A stretch of DNA of 64,000 nt from Aralia elata (taxonomy: Eukaryota; Streptophyta; Magnoliopsida; Apiales; Araliaceae), in assembly GCA_034770075.1 (NCBI GenBank), contig JAVJAP010000339.1, forward strand, positions 310,001 to 374,000, read 5' to 3'. Numbering within the stretch: the stretch's first letter is position 1; every line of letters starts with the position of its first letter. Shown here in pieces: positions 32,048 through 42,144 of the stretch. The translations under genes were made by a program, and so were the position numbers. The notes under the pieces are model-generated. The model ran no database searches and was not told the origin of the DNA. It worked only from the letters and a program-made list of their open reading frames with translations.

Positions 32048-35000
32048 TTCCCCTCCTCTTGAAAAGGATTTGTCCTCAAATCTGACATCCCCTCCTCTTG
32101 AAAAGGATTTACCCACAAATCTGATCCTACATGAAAGCAAATTAAGTTAGTATCATCAAACAAATCATAATCACAATTCTCACTTTGCACATAACATATA
32201 AAAGCAATATCACAAGTAAGAATATGAAAATAATTATCAAAAATTCCAACTCCAGCAAAGAACACTTCGTCGTCTGGCAACTTCCCCGAATTGACATGAA
32301 CAACTTGTAAACATCTCTTTTCAAGCAATACTCGAATCGATATAGCATCCTGCAAGCTCCTCGTAACATAACTTGGAAACTTAAACTTTCGAACTTCCTT
32401 AATCAAGAACTTGTCCACATCAACACGACACTTTTCCACACGTAGACCAAATACTTCCACAATGCTAATCAGTATGTAGAACTCTTCACATTGCAACAAC
32501 TTCCATTCACGAATTCTTGGATCAAAAGACAATCTGATGATCTCGTCCATCCGTAAATATATCCATTGACGAATACCCGGATCAAAAATGATTCTTATGA
32601 TCTCGATCATTCGCACCAACATCCATTCCATTGCACCTGGATCAAATAACAATCTTTGAAACTTTCTATGGCGCAATTGCAAACATACTTGAATTCCTGA
32701 ATTAAACACAAAACAAAACAAATCAATATGTTCCTTTTGTCTAATCACCAAGAAATCAAATAATTCAAATTCACATGCATAGTCCACTAAAATAAAATTC
32801 AAAATACTTCCCTGTAGACTCTCAATGCATTGTCCAAATGAATTTACCCAACGATCCATGCTTTTCTCCTCAATGAATAAGAATTCATCTCGAATCTGTA
32901 AAACAAAATTAACCTTTCTCTTTCTATTGATATTAACAAATTTAAAATCGCGTAATATCATCAATGGAATAAAAAGGTCACTTCCAACTTCACAAGATGA
33001 AAACTCAATAGCATATTGACGATGATCACAAACAAACTCAACAAGTGCTAAAGAATTTTCCCAAGCATTGACAAAAATAGGAATATCATCAAAACAGATA
33101 TGAACAAATTTTTTCATGAATGAATGCAAAATATGATTTAACATGAAAACATTTAATGCATTAGTTAATTCGGACGATTTAACTAAACAAGTATGGAAAC
33201 CATATCTCACTCCACTTTGACGATAAACACTTTTCGACTCATTATCAAATTCCTTTCCATTCAATACAGTTTTCTCAAAATCATGTAGTGATAATAACTC
33301 TAATGGAAAGAAATTACCTAATGATAGCAAATTATGCAATGAAGATTTCTCTACTGAAGAACCATGATCACTACCATTATCAATTAACGACATGTCATGC
33401 AAAGATTGATCAAAATCTAATTCAACATGTGAATGAAAAACCCTAGAATGAGTTTCATGCAAGTACAAAAGATGAAAATGAGAATACCCACAATAATCAC
33501 TAGAATAAATTCTATGAAGATATGCACTTTGACAATGAGAATTTACTAAATGATGGTAGGAATATTGACAATAAGAATATAACGCATGCTCATAAACTAA
33601 CTCGACAAATATCAAATATCCTCCATAGTTTATGATGAAGATGATTCTACCCTCAAAATAGCTAATGACAAATTTATCCATGGAAGCATGTAAAACATGT
33701 TTTAAATAACTCATGAAAATACTAGATGCATTAGTTAATCTAACAGAAATAACTATCCACCTATACAATTCATGTGTTAACATAACTTTCCATTTATCAC
33801 AATATCTCATGCTAATTTGATTAGGCAATATCATCACATGGTCATTTTCCAACGTAGATAAAACATAAGCACTATGCAATTTATCAAGCATATTATCTAA
33901 GTAAAGAAAATAAAAGCGATACTTGTTTACCAATTCGAAATCAACGAACAAGCTCGACATTCTATCTTTCTTAGGTACTATGATCTCATGAATAGCACAT
34001 GCACTAATGCTTTCTCCAACGATACCCGCTTTGATGAAGTTGGACTCCATCAGCTCTCCAACCTGCCTTGGTAACTCTGTCGTCTCCTCAGAAATACTGA
34101 AAGCTGACTGATACGGAATGATAGCTCGGGGTATATCTTCAACAACCTGTATAAGAGAAACAACAGAACTAGACAAAGAAGAGTTAATCTTGTTAGTATT
34201 CAAAAGCGTCGTCTTGTACGAATGTACAGTCATTGGCTTTTCAAAATACAACTCACTTTCTAACTCACTCTCCTCTCTTTTTTCACTCTTACTCTCCACT
34301 GTTTCTTTCTCTAGTTTATTTTCACTCTCATTCTTTTTGTTCTCTCGTTTCTTTTCATTCTCTTTTTCACACTTTTCTTTTTCACACTCAATCTTTTTTC
34401 CAATATCCTTTTCACTTTCTTTTTGTCGTTTACTTTCACTTGTATTTTCTTCCTCGGGATCACGAACTTCATCTTGAACATTAAAATCTAACAACTCTCC
34501 TTGGACTGCATATTCTATTATCTCTTCTTCCACCTGCCTCGATTGATCTTGCTCCTTTTGCGCCTGTCGGGCGTTTTGTAGTTGCTTCGCCATCTCTCTA
34601 AATGATCCCATGACTTCTTCTTTTTTTTCCTTGAAAAATACTGGTTCCCTATATACCTTAGGAGTGTCTCGTGGTTGTCTCCGATGCGAATCTCCATGCC
34701 TATGATCCTTCCTTTCATCATCCCAATTTGATTGCCTTAAAGGTTGATCGTCATATCTTGAAGTTGCATATTCTTTCCTCCTGCTAGGTTGTACTGGGGC
34801 ATACCGCTTTCTCATCACGGTTTTCAACTCGTTCCATGTATCGATCGGATGCTCTCCACATCTTCTCCTTTCACGTTCAAAGTGAGCCCACCATGTAGCT
34901 GCATGATCGGAAAAATCTTGAACTGCCAGTTTGAACTTCCTCCGCTCAGAATAGCCATGATATTCAAACTCTCGCTCCTTCCTTTCCTCCCAACTCAAAT

Positions 35001-35076
35001 AAGCTTCTGGATCCGCTCTACCTTGAAAAGATCTCTTTTGCCACTCATAATTATTTTCACAATTATATCCATACAT
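31843..35076 (-). CDS. Gag plus two degenerate RT-like segments, 1077 residues
   Basis: ATG at 35074-35076. Residues ~15-95 are a Gypsy gag (ADPEAYLSWEERKEREFEYH, then WWAHFERERRR, KTVMRKRYAP). Residues ~125-290 are charged, with long Lys/Glu runs. Residues ~320-485 follow the order of a Gypsy RT (ELPRQVGELMESNFI, IIVPKKDR, LDNMLDKLHSAYV, RLTNASSIFMSYLKHVLHAS), but the YxDD box reads SYFEGRIIFI. A second RT-like piece at ~617-690 (ELTNALNVFMLNHILHSFMK, then HICFDDIPIF) regains DD without the rest. Three ~21-residue FDPGxxxW repeats lie at ~810-868. The tail holds NPFQEEG twice. No protease, RNase H or integrase is seen. The open frame and young LTRs suggest a maintained protein, perhaps gag-like in function. 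Confidence 0.75.
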   Translation of the reverse strand: MYGYNCENNYEWQKRSFQGRADPEAYLSWEERKEREFEYHGYSERRKFKLAVQDFSDHAATWWAHFERERRRCGEHPIDTWNELKTVMRKRYAPVQPSRRKEYATSRYDDQPLRQSNWDDERKDHRHGDSHRRQPRDTPKVYREPVFFKEKKEEVMGSFREMAKQLQNARQAQKEQDQSRQVEEEIIEYAVQGELLDFNVQDEVRDPEEENTSESKRQKESEKDIGKKIECEKEKCEKENEKKRENKKNESENKLEKETVESKSEKREESELESELYFEKPMTVHSYKTTLLNTNKINSSLSSSVVSLIQVVEDIPRAIIPYQSAFSISEETTELPRQVGELMESNFIKAGIVGESISACAIHEIIVPKKDRMSSLFVDFELVNKYRFYFLYLDNMLDKLHSAYVLSTLENDHVMILPNQISMRYCDKWKVMLTHELYRWIVISVRLTNASSIFMSYLKHVLHASMDKFVISYFEGRIIFIINYGGYLIFVELVYEHALYSYCQYSYHHLVNSHCQSAYLHRIYSSDYCGYSHFHLLYLHETHSRVFHSHVELDFDQSLHDMSLIDNGSDHGSSVEKSSLHNLLSLGNFFPLELLSLHDFEKTVLNGKEFDNESKSVYRQSGVRYGFHTCLVKSSELTNALNVFMLNHILHSFMKKFVHICFDDIPIFVNAWENSLALVEFVCDHRQYAIEFSSCEVGSDLFIPLMILRDFKFVNINRKRKVNFVLQIRDEFLFIEEKSMDRWVNSFGQCIESLQGSILNFILVDYACEFELFDFLVIRQKEHIDLFCFVFNSGIQVCLQLRHRKFQRLLFDPGAMEWMLVRMIEIIRIIFDPGIRQWIYLRMDEIIRLSFDPRIREWKLLQCEEFYILISIVEVFGLRVEKCRVDVDKFLIKEVRKFKFPSYVTRSLQDAISIRVLLEKRCLQVVHVNSGKLPDDEVFFAGVGIFDNYFHILTCDIAFICYVQSENCDYDLFDDTNLICFHVGSDLWVNPFQEEGMSDLRTNPFQEEGNDTILIRLTSNLNNSTQVPGIYQAILNIWAEVYSKVLKMEFNSRPILINSYGNLHSSKFACGQRTFQF
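32475..32650 (-). repeat. 63-bp triplicate coding repeat in the 1077-codon ORF
   Basis: Three in-frame units encode FDPGAMEW, FDPGIRQW and FDPRIREW, each followed by about 13 hydrophobic and acidic residues (EIIRI, EIIRL and a diverged end). Unit length is a multiple of three, so the frame is kept. Confidence 0.8.
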
Positions 35077-35692
35077 GATTACTGCAAAACAAAGGTTAGT
35101 AGATAAAGAAAATTTTCCTCACACACTCCCTTACGTGTTTCGCTCAAACAATGTATCACACAATTATGAAAACACTCGTGTATCACACAATTAGGTTTTC
35201 ACCCTCAATTATTCTCACACTCTTGCCTTTTACCACTCTAATTCTCTCTTATAGGTTCTTTTTTAATTCACCGACCAAATATCACAATTTTCTTTTTAAT
35301 TCAATAAGAACTTATCACAAAACAAAATATAGCAAGTGTGACGTACGATAACCACTAAAATTTTACGATCACCAATTAGCATCCTCTTAAGTGAAATCCC
35401 AATATCCTCAAATTTCACAAATTCCAACAATAGAACCAAATGATAACTTCTTCAATATAATCCCAATATTCACAAAACTTATGAAACCCAAGCAATTGCA
35501 ATAATAATATTTTTTTTCCTTTTTTTTTGTACTCACGATTTTTTTTTATTTTTTTTTCACTAACGAATTTTTTTTTTCGCGAATCTCACTTTTTTTTTCT
35601 ATATTTTTTTGAACTTTTTTTTTCCAATATATATTCAAACACAAAAAAATAAAGGATAAGTAACTCGCTAGGAACTTAGCTCTGATACCAAA
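35077..35692 (-). other. Leader of the Gypsy-type element
   Basis: Untranslated, AT-rich, with long T runs (35510-35625 on the plus strand). The primer-binding site TGGTATCAGAGC lies on the minus strand at about 35679-35690. Confidence 0.8.
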
Positions 35693-36714
35693 TGATGGAC
35701 TCCACGGCACGCTTGCGTGAGGTGGTCGTCGCCCGGATCGTTTCTAGCAAAGTTGAACGGTGGATAGCTTGCAACACCTTAACCCCTCGCCTATATGTAG
35801 ACGGTAATCTTGGTACAATTGCTCGCCTTGGAAATCTACGTTGAATGGACACCAACGACACCTTGACCCCTCGCTTATATGTAAGCGGTAATCTCGGTAC
35901 AATCGACGATTAGTGCGGTAGAAGACGCCACACACAACTATGTATTGTTGTATGATAAGTCAAAATTGAATCTCAAAGAAAACTAAGAAATAACTTAGAA
36001 ACTCTCAAAGAACCAAAAGTAGAGAATAATCTCACAAATAATTGTATTGAATAAATCTGATTGAAGTATATCAGTACATCATCTATGTCCCCTATTTATA
36101 CTACTCAAAAGTAATTCTAATCCTAATAGGAATTATAAAATCAACTGGAAACACAATCCTAGCTTAACAAATTAATTTGGAAACCAAATCCTAACTAATA
36201 AACAATTAAGGAAATTAAATCCTACTTATCAAACATTCTAATTACATTAGGAATCTAAAACATGCTGAAAATACCCTAATAATTAAGGAAATCCGCGTCC
36301 AAATTTGAATTAGAAATCCGAATCCTTCCTCCATTTGGAATTAGAAATCCATTAATTGTTAGGAACCCATTAATCCGTGGAGAACAAAATCAGCTAGTTG
36401 TCTACTTGAAAATCGCGTGGCCTATATGATATAGGAAGCTAATATGTTAAGTCCTTCATATATAAATGTTAAGTCCTGAATATGCTAGGAAACCCGTGTG
36501 ATTGGCTGATTACAATTGGAATGTCCGTTGCCCACATGCGAATTTGCTAGAATGTAAATTGCCATATGAATTGATTAAAATTGGCCTTGAATTGAACTCC
36601 ATTTTAAGCACCTTTGAATAAACTTCAGCCCAAATATTTAAAATCGCTTGATAAATCCCTGGGACTTGAGTTGAGTTATTAAGGTTTGATGTGAGCCTGA
36701 TCAGGATTGTATCA
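35693..36714 (-). repeat. Right LTR (5' LTR) of the Gypsy-type element
   Basis: Same length as the left LTR, 1022 bp, with 8 substitutions between them by eye (for example CCCACATGAT versus CCTATATGAT). Confidence 0.95.
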
Positions 36715-37175
36715 ATTTTAAACAGTCCGTTAGAAATACTAGCGAATGACTTAGTTTAGTTAATAACCCCAATTCAACCGAAGCAACATACACGTGTAAT
36801 ATCAGCAGTATTTTACATAGTTCGCTAGTAATACTAGCGGACGAGTATTTTTAATTCCTAATCCCAACCAAACTTGCAAATCCGAGTCAACATAAGAAAA
36901 TTGTTCATCATAATTTCAAATCCGAGTCAACATCAATTTTGTTCATCATAATTCCACTCCAAATCAGAATAATATTATACAAACCTACCCTGTAACCCTT
37001 CAATTCCTTATATATATAAGTGATAAATGGTGTATCATACGTACTTAATAATTTTTTTGCCCTACCAAGTTAACCAAAATATTATACCTGCCTTCAATTG
37101 ACATCAAGGAAGAAAACTACACAATTAATCAAGCAAGTCTTTGCACCTTAAAATCGTCGTGGTAAGTTTTGAATT
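36715..37175 (+). other. MULE subterminal region upstream of the transposase gene
   Basis: It holds two copies of the 23-bp palindrome (36725-36747 diverged, 36820-36842 near-perfect). It also has a direct repeat: CAAATCCGAGTCAACAT at about 36876 and 36925, each followed by TTGTTCATCATAATT. The promoter of the transposase gene should lie here; I see no clear TATA box that I would commit to. Confidence 0.55.
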
Positions 37176-40100
37176 ATGGCTAAAGATATGTTTAATTCTA
37201 GTTCTACAAATTTTTCTCATGATAATATTGATATGGATAATATTGGTGTTCATAACATGAACCAGTCGCATATTAACGATTCAAAAACTCCATATGAGGG
37301 TCAGATTTTTTCTACTATCCAAGAGGCGGAAGATTTTTATAGAACCTATGCACATAGTATTGGATTTGAAATAAAAATTGGGGCAAGGCATAAATATGCT
37401 CGCTCCAACAATTTTTCCAACAGACTTTTTACATGTAACAAAGCTAGAAAATCAATTGAAAATAGGGATAAATATTTTTTTCATCACTCTACTTTAGGTC
37501 AACTTACAGTCAACTATCTCAACTTTTTTTTCTTACATTCGACTAACTAAACTTTACTTTTCTTACAAACCATTAAAAAACCGTTAAATCCTTTGACTTT
37601 AAACGGAAATAGACACATACGTTGCTGAGTTGTAAAAAAAACTGATGTGGCAATGATGATCCAACCAAAATATAATAATCATTAAATATCACAGTAAGGG
37701 AAATTTTATTGAAAGGAAACATTCCATTTTTCTACCTCACAAACCAAAATATTTAATAAATTGTTATTTAAAAAAAAGATTTTTTTTCAAAAAAAAGAAG
37801 AAACAAATCAGAGGAAAGGAACAAAAACAAGCCTATGAAAATACAAAAAGAAAACACAAATCAATTAACTTAAAAACAAAATCGAATAAATAATTCAAAC
37901 CCTAATTAGAAAAAGAGTGATACTTAGAAGAATTGAGATTAGAGGTAGAGGAGAAAAAAGAGACGGAAGCCCATCGTGCTTGGATCGAATTTGATACTCC
38001 CTCAGCTGCTCCGCCAGATTCGAGCTCGTTATCATGGTTGCGTCGTCGTCCCTTGCTTTCTCTCTCTATACCCCTAATAATATATACATATAGATTCTGT
38101 ATCTATAGCTTCAAAGTCATTTGAAACGGAGAATTTTGCGCAAAAAATGAAGAAGATGAATTTGATTAATTTAATGAGTGAAATAAAGAGGGAGGGAGAA
38201 AAAAAAAAACAGGCAGCAATCTTCGTTTATTTATTCGGTTTTGTTTTAAAGTTAATTGATTTAATATTTTAGGGAAGATTATGTATTCAATGAGCTAAAC
38301 ATTCAGGGTTTTGTTGAGCAATGATGATCCAGTCGCCTATAGCCCCTTTTAATGTTTGTTCTATGCTCTTATGAAGAACACTAAATTTTTCCCTTTTGAT
38401 GTCTGATTTCTTATTTATCATAGATGAAATTCGTTCGGTTGGATCGAGTGGGCATGGGTATGCTTGTATTTGATGGGTGGGCTATAGTTGATGGGTATAA
38501 TGCTATTAACAGTAGCTTCCAACTAGAATTCAGTAAATATGTGACATTTTCACGTCAATATTCCGTTAAAATAGTTAACCCCACTGACGGAAATTCAAAT
38601 TTGTGTAAGAAAAAAAAGTTGAGTTAGTTGACTATAAGTTGACCTAAAGTAGAGTGATGAAAAAAAACATTTATCCCATTGAAAGAAAGAAACAAGACGT
38701 TGATGAAGTTGAGGGTACTAAGGTCAAAAGAAAAAGGAATTCTATAGGTTGCACGATGTGCAAAGCTAGAATGTTTGTTGTTCATCTAAAGAAAGAAGAT
38801 ACGTGGAAAGTTTCAAAAATTGAGTTGACTTACAATCATGATTTGGTGACTCCGAGCAAGAAAAATCTCATTCAAACACGGAAAAATATAACTCCTATTG
38901 CTCGAACTTTAATAGAAATTTTAAACAGCGCTAGAGTTGGCCTAGTGTAAAATGATGAATGTTTTTAGTGAAATAGAAGGAGGGATGGAAAATGTAGGTT
39001 TCAGTGATAAGGATATTCAGAATGTCATGCGAGATATAAGATGTGACACAATAGATTCAAAATCGCCCAAACAGCATTGCAATACCTGAAAAAAATTTGG
39101 TAGAAAATCCTTTATTTTTTTCGATATCAAACAAGATAAAGATAATCGCATCGCATGCATTTTGTGGATAGATTGCCAATCAATCATAGCTTATAAAAAT
39201 TTTGGGAATGTCGTGACATTTGATACTACTTATCGGACGAACAAGTATTTCACGTCGTCTGTTCCGTTCATGGGGGTAAATCATCATTATCATTCCATCT
39301 TGTTTGGTTTTTCACTAATTAAGGATGAAACAGAGGATACTTTTGTATGGGTTGAAACTTGGCTTCAAGCAATGAATAACAAGGCACCGATTACCATTAT
39401 AACTGATCAGGACAAAGCTATGAGCAATGCGATTGCTAGGGTTCTTCCTGAAACGCACCATACAATTTGCACATGTCATATTATTAACAAATTTTCAGAG
39501 AAATTACATACATTGTATGATGAGTACCCAACATTTAAACATGATTTTAACTGGTTTGTGTATAAATCATTGACTGTTACAGATTTTGAGGAGCAATGAA
39601 AAAAGCTAATGATAGATTATGAATTGCATGACCATGATTGGCTCCAATCACTTTATGAGATTAAGAACAAATGGATCAAGGCGTACACAAAAAATTTTTT
39701 TACAGCGGGAATGATGACTACATCCAGAAGTGAGGGAATGAATAGTTTATTCGATGACTATGTGAATGCGACAACAAGTATCAAGGAATTTATCGTAAAC
39801 TCACAAAAAGCCCTTGAAAAGCATGTTATGAGAGAGAGAAAAGTTGACTACGCAACTTGTCATCAGACGCAAACTATGACTCTTGAATCACCGTTGGAAA
39901 CGCATTGAGCGACTGTTTATACAAAGGAGATGTTCAGACACTTTCGGATTGAGATAGTAAAATCTCATACGTACATAATGCAGAAGCTTCAATATCTAAC
40001 AATACCGGATACGAAGTCGTATGCAGTGTACAAGGCAAACACCATCGAAGAATCAAATAGGTACTTTATGTTGTCAATAATGTTCAAACTGGTGATATAA

Positions 40101-40669
40101 ATTGTAATTGTCAAAATTTTGAACATTCTGGTGTGCTTTGTAGACACATTCTAAGACACATAATTGCCAAAAGTACTAAAAAGATACTTGATAAATACAT
40201 TTTAAGTCGGTGGTGTAGAGATGATAATAATGTGAATGTTGAATTACTAAAGATTTTGACTGAAATGTCCAATTATGAGGAATCTCAGACGATGCGGTAT
40301 AATTATTTGGTGACGCTGCTCTTACGATTAACTTCTACCGGATCATGCTCAATTAATGGTTTTAAGCATGTTGTATAGTTGTGCATTGACAATCAACCCA
40401 TCCTTGAGAAATTAGACCCTGATGAAATTAATGTCAAAAAGGTTCTAGAAATTCGAGTAGAAGATGATGAACCCATTGAAGATGAGCCGTTATTAGATCC
40501 TATTTGTTCGCAAACAAAGGGGCGCAAAAAAGCTACAAGAATAAAGAGTGGGATCGAAGAGGCTGCGAGACGTAAGCAATTGAGAAAGTGTGCAATATGC
40601 ATTATGATGACCAATCATGATAAGCGGAACCACTACAAAATTTTGGGCCAAGAAAAGCTGGGTGTTTAA
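37176..40669 (+). pseudogene. FAR1-type MULE transposase, interrupted and decayed
   Basis: ATG at 37176. The FAR1 DNA-binding region (PYEGQIFSTIQEAEDFYRTY, then GFEIKIGARHKYARS) is split at 37465 by a small MULE and resumes at 38678 with KVKRKRNSIGCTMCKARMFV and YNHDLV. Stops follow near 38948 and frame slips to 39160. The MULE DDE transposase domain (39162-39599) shows TFDTTYRTNKYF and ITDQDKAM, the first two acidic catalytic positions, then HTICTCHIINKFSEKL. A TGA at 39597 stands where the family has Trp. The next piece has TSRSEGMNSLFDDYV. A SWIM zinc finger CNCQNFEHSGVLCRH lies at 40110-40145 after another slip. The tail has RKCAICIMMTNHDKRNH. Host FRS genes derive from such transposases, but the TIR context marks this one as a transposon gene. 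Confidence 0.85.
37465..38677. mobile_element. Small non-autonomous MULE inside the transposase gene
   Basis: A 1213-bp insert with ~65-bp TIRs. GGGATAAATATTTTTTTCAT, then CACTCTACTTTAGGTCAACTT, at the left is matched by the reverse complement at the right end. Flanks are ATTGAAAATA and ATTGAAAGAA, an imperfect 10-bp duplication; with it removed, the frame reads KSIE then RKKQDVDEVEG. No transposase or recognised gene lies inside; the two short ORFs (37933-38124, 38424-38627) have no family. Confidence 0.8.
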
Positions 40670-41060
40670 AGTTATCTTTATATGAGGTTGTATGATTGTT
40701 TAATTGCGAAACTATTTGATTTTGGTCATATAATTTGATTTATCATAATGGTTTATTTATTTTTGGTTGTATAATATTTTAATTTTTATTTATATGGTAA
40801 ATAAACTAAATAATACATTAATAAAATAGTATTCAAAAATAAAAAATATTTTTAATTTAGTAATTTGTAAATTATTCAAAATTAGTAAATTAGTTAAAAT
40901 TTGTAAAATATGCAACCATAATTACTAACAGTATATTTCAAAATAAGTAAAATATGCAAAATTACGTTAAGCACTATTTAGTAAAATATTTGTGTAAAAG
41001 TATATTTCAAAATAAGTAAAATATGCAAAATTACATTCTGCACTCTTTAGTAAAATATTC
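40670..41060. repeat. AT-rich spacer with ~68-bp repeats
   Basis: CAAAATAAGTAAAATATGCA recurs at about 40938, 41008 and 41111, each followed by AATTAC or ACTTACATT and TTTAGTAAAATATTC. The region lies at the 3' side of the transposase gene and leads into the palindrome cluster. Confidence 0.7.
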
Positions 41061-41400
41061 ATGTAAAAGTACTAAAAGTAATACTAGCGGACTCTGATCC
41101 CGCCCTACATATTTCAAAATAAGTAAAATATGCAAACTTACATTCTGCATTCTTTAATAAAATATTCATGTAAAAGTACTACAAGTAATATTAGCGAACT
41201 CTGTTTCCTCCCTGCCATCTCTGCCCATCCTGTTCATGTCATCCTGTCCTGAGTAATACTAGTGGATGTTTCCTGCCATGTTATCCTGTCCTGTCTAGGA
41301 GTACTAGCGGACGCTGTTCAGTAGCATTACTGTCCGCTAGTATTACTAGCGTATGCTCTTAAGTAACATTCTTGTCTGCTAGTAATACTACCTGACTCTG
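41061..41400. repeat. Cluster of GTCCGCTAGTA palindromes
   Basis: Six or so copies of AGTAATACTAGCGGACTCTG or variants. At least one full palindrome (CCGCTAGTATTACTAGCG, about 41332-41349) lies between the convergent transposase and PMD-ULP1 genes. The same word occurs beside both TIRs of this MULE and in the small MULE at 29623. Confidence 0.75.
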
Positions 41401-42080
41401 TTCAGTAACATTCTATTGCAACTTATAACAATACAAATTACATTCTGCTGCAACACAAACTAGCTGCAACACAAACTGAACCAAGCTATGGCAATACATA
41501 TTACATTCTGCTGCAACACAAACCATGTAACACAAACTGAACCAATCTGCTGCAACGTAAACTACACCAAGCCATAGTAATACACATTACATTCTGCTGT
41601 AACACAAACCTGCAACACAAACTGAACCAAAGGGTTGTGCAACACAAACTGAACCAAGACAAACTACACAAATTACATTCTACTACAACACAAGCCAGCT
41701 GCAACACAAACTGAACCAAGCCATAACAATACACATTACATTCTGCTGCAACACAAATTAACCATGCAACACAAACTGAACCCAGACATAACAATACACA
41801 CATTCTATGTAACACAAACTGAACCAAGACAAACTGAACCAAGGGGTTGTGCAACACAAACTGAACTACCAAGCCATAGCAATACACACATTCTGTGCAA
41901 CACAAATTGAGCCAAGATAAACTACACAAACTGAACCAAGACAAACTTAACCAAGGGGTTGTGCAACACAAACTGAACCAAGGGGAAAGCACAAACTGAA
42001 ACCAAGGGCAATATAAAGCTGTATTCCTAACATATCAATACAACACAAACTAAACCATAACAATGCAAAGCTGCATGCCC
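41401..42080. repeat. Minisatellite of CAACACAAACTGAACCAAG units
   Basis: More than a dozen copies of CAACACAAACTGAACCAAG, interleaved with CAATACACATTACATTCTGC, at irregular spacing. The minus-strand ORF 41501-41992 (SLCC and WFSLCC repeats) is only a translation of this array. It occupies the place where the last exon of the ULP1 gene would be expected. Confidence 0.85.
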
Positions 42081-42144
42081 ACCACAAAACTATCATTTAA
42101 TACGCAATATATAATATATGTCTATGTGATGACATGAGAAACAA

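Larger units (their letters stand above)
31026..36714 (-). mobile_element. Non-autonomous Gypsy-type LTR element with a 1077-codon ORF
   Basis: A 5689-bp element inserted in the left side of the large MULE. LTRs are 1022 bp each (31026-32047 and 35693-36714) and differ at 8 positions by eye. The target duplication ATTTT is perfect (31021-31025, 36715-36719). The polypurine tract reads AAGAGGAGGGGAA on the minus strand. The primer-binding site TGGTATCAGAGC fits initiator tRNA-Met, two bases inside the LTR. The single long ORF starts with a Gypsy gag and lacks a working polymerase, so mobility must come from another element. Confidence 0.9.

Noticed and set aside
34118..34484. Ser/Phe/Leu-rich plus-strand ORFs
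   Set aside because: Antisense of the Lys/Glu-rich part of the 1077-codon ORF; composition explains them.
37176..40669. A host FAR1-RELATED SEQUENCE gene
   Set aside because: The domain order also fits host FRS genes, but the location between MULE TIRs, next to PMD-ULP1 and MULE palindromes, favours a transposon transposase.
41501..41992. 163-residue Cys/Leu/Trp-rich minus ORF
   Set aside because: It is a translation of the CAACACAAACTG minisatellite.
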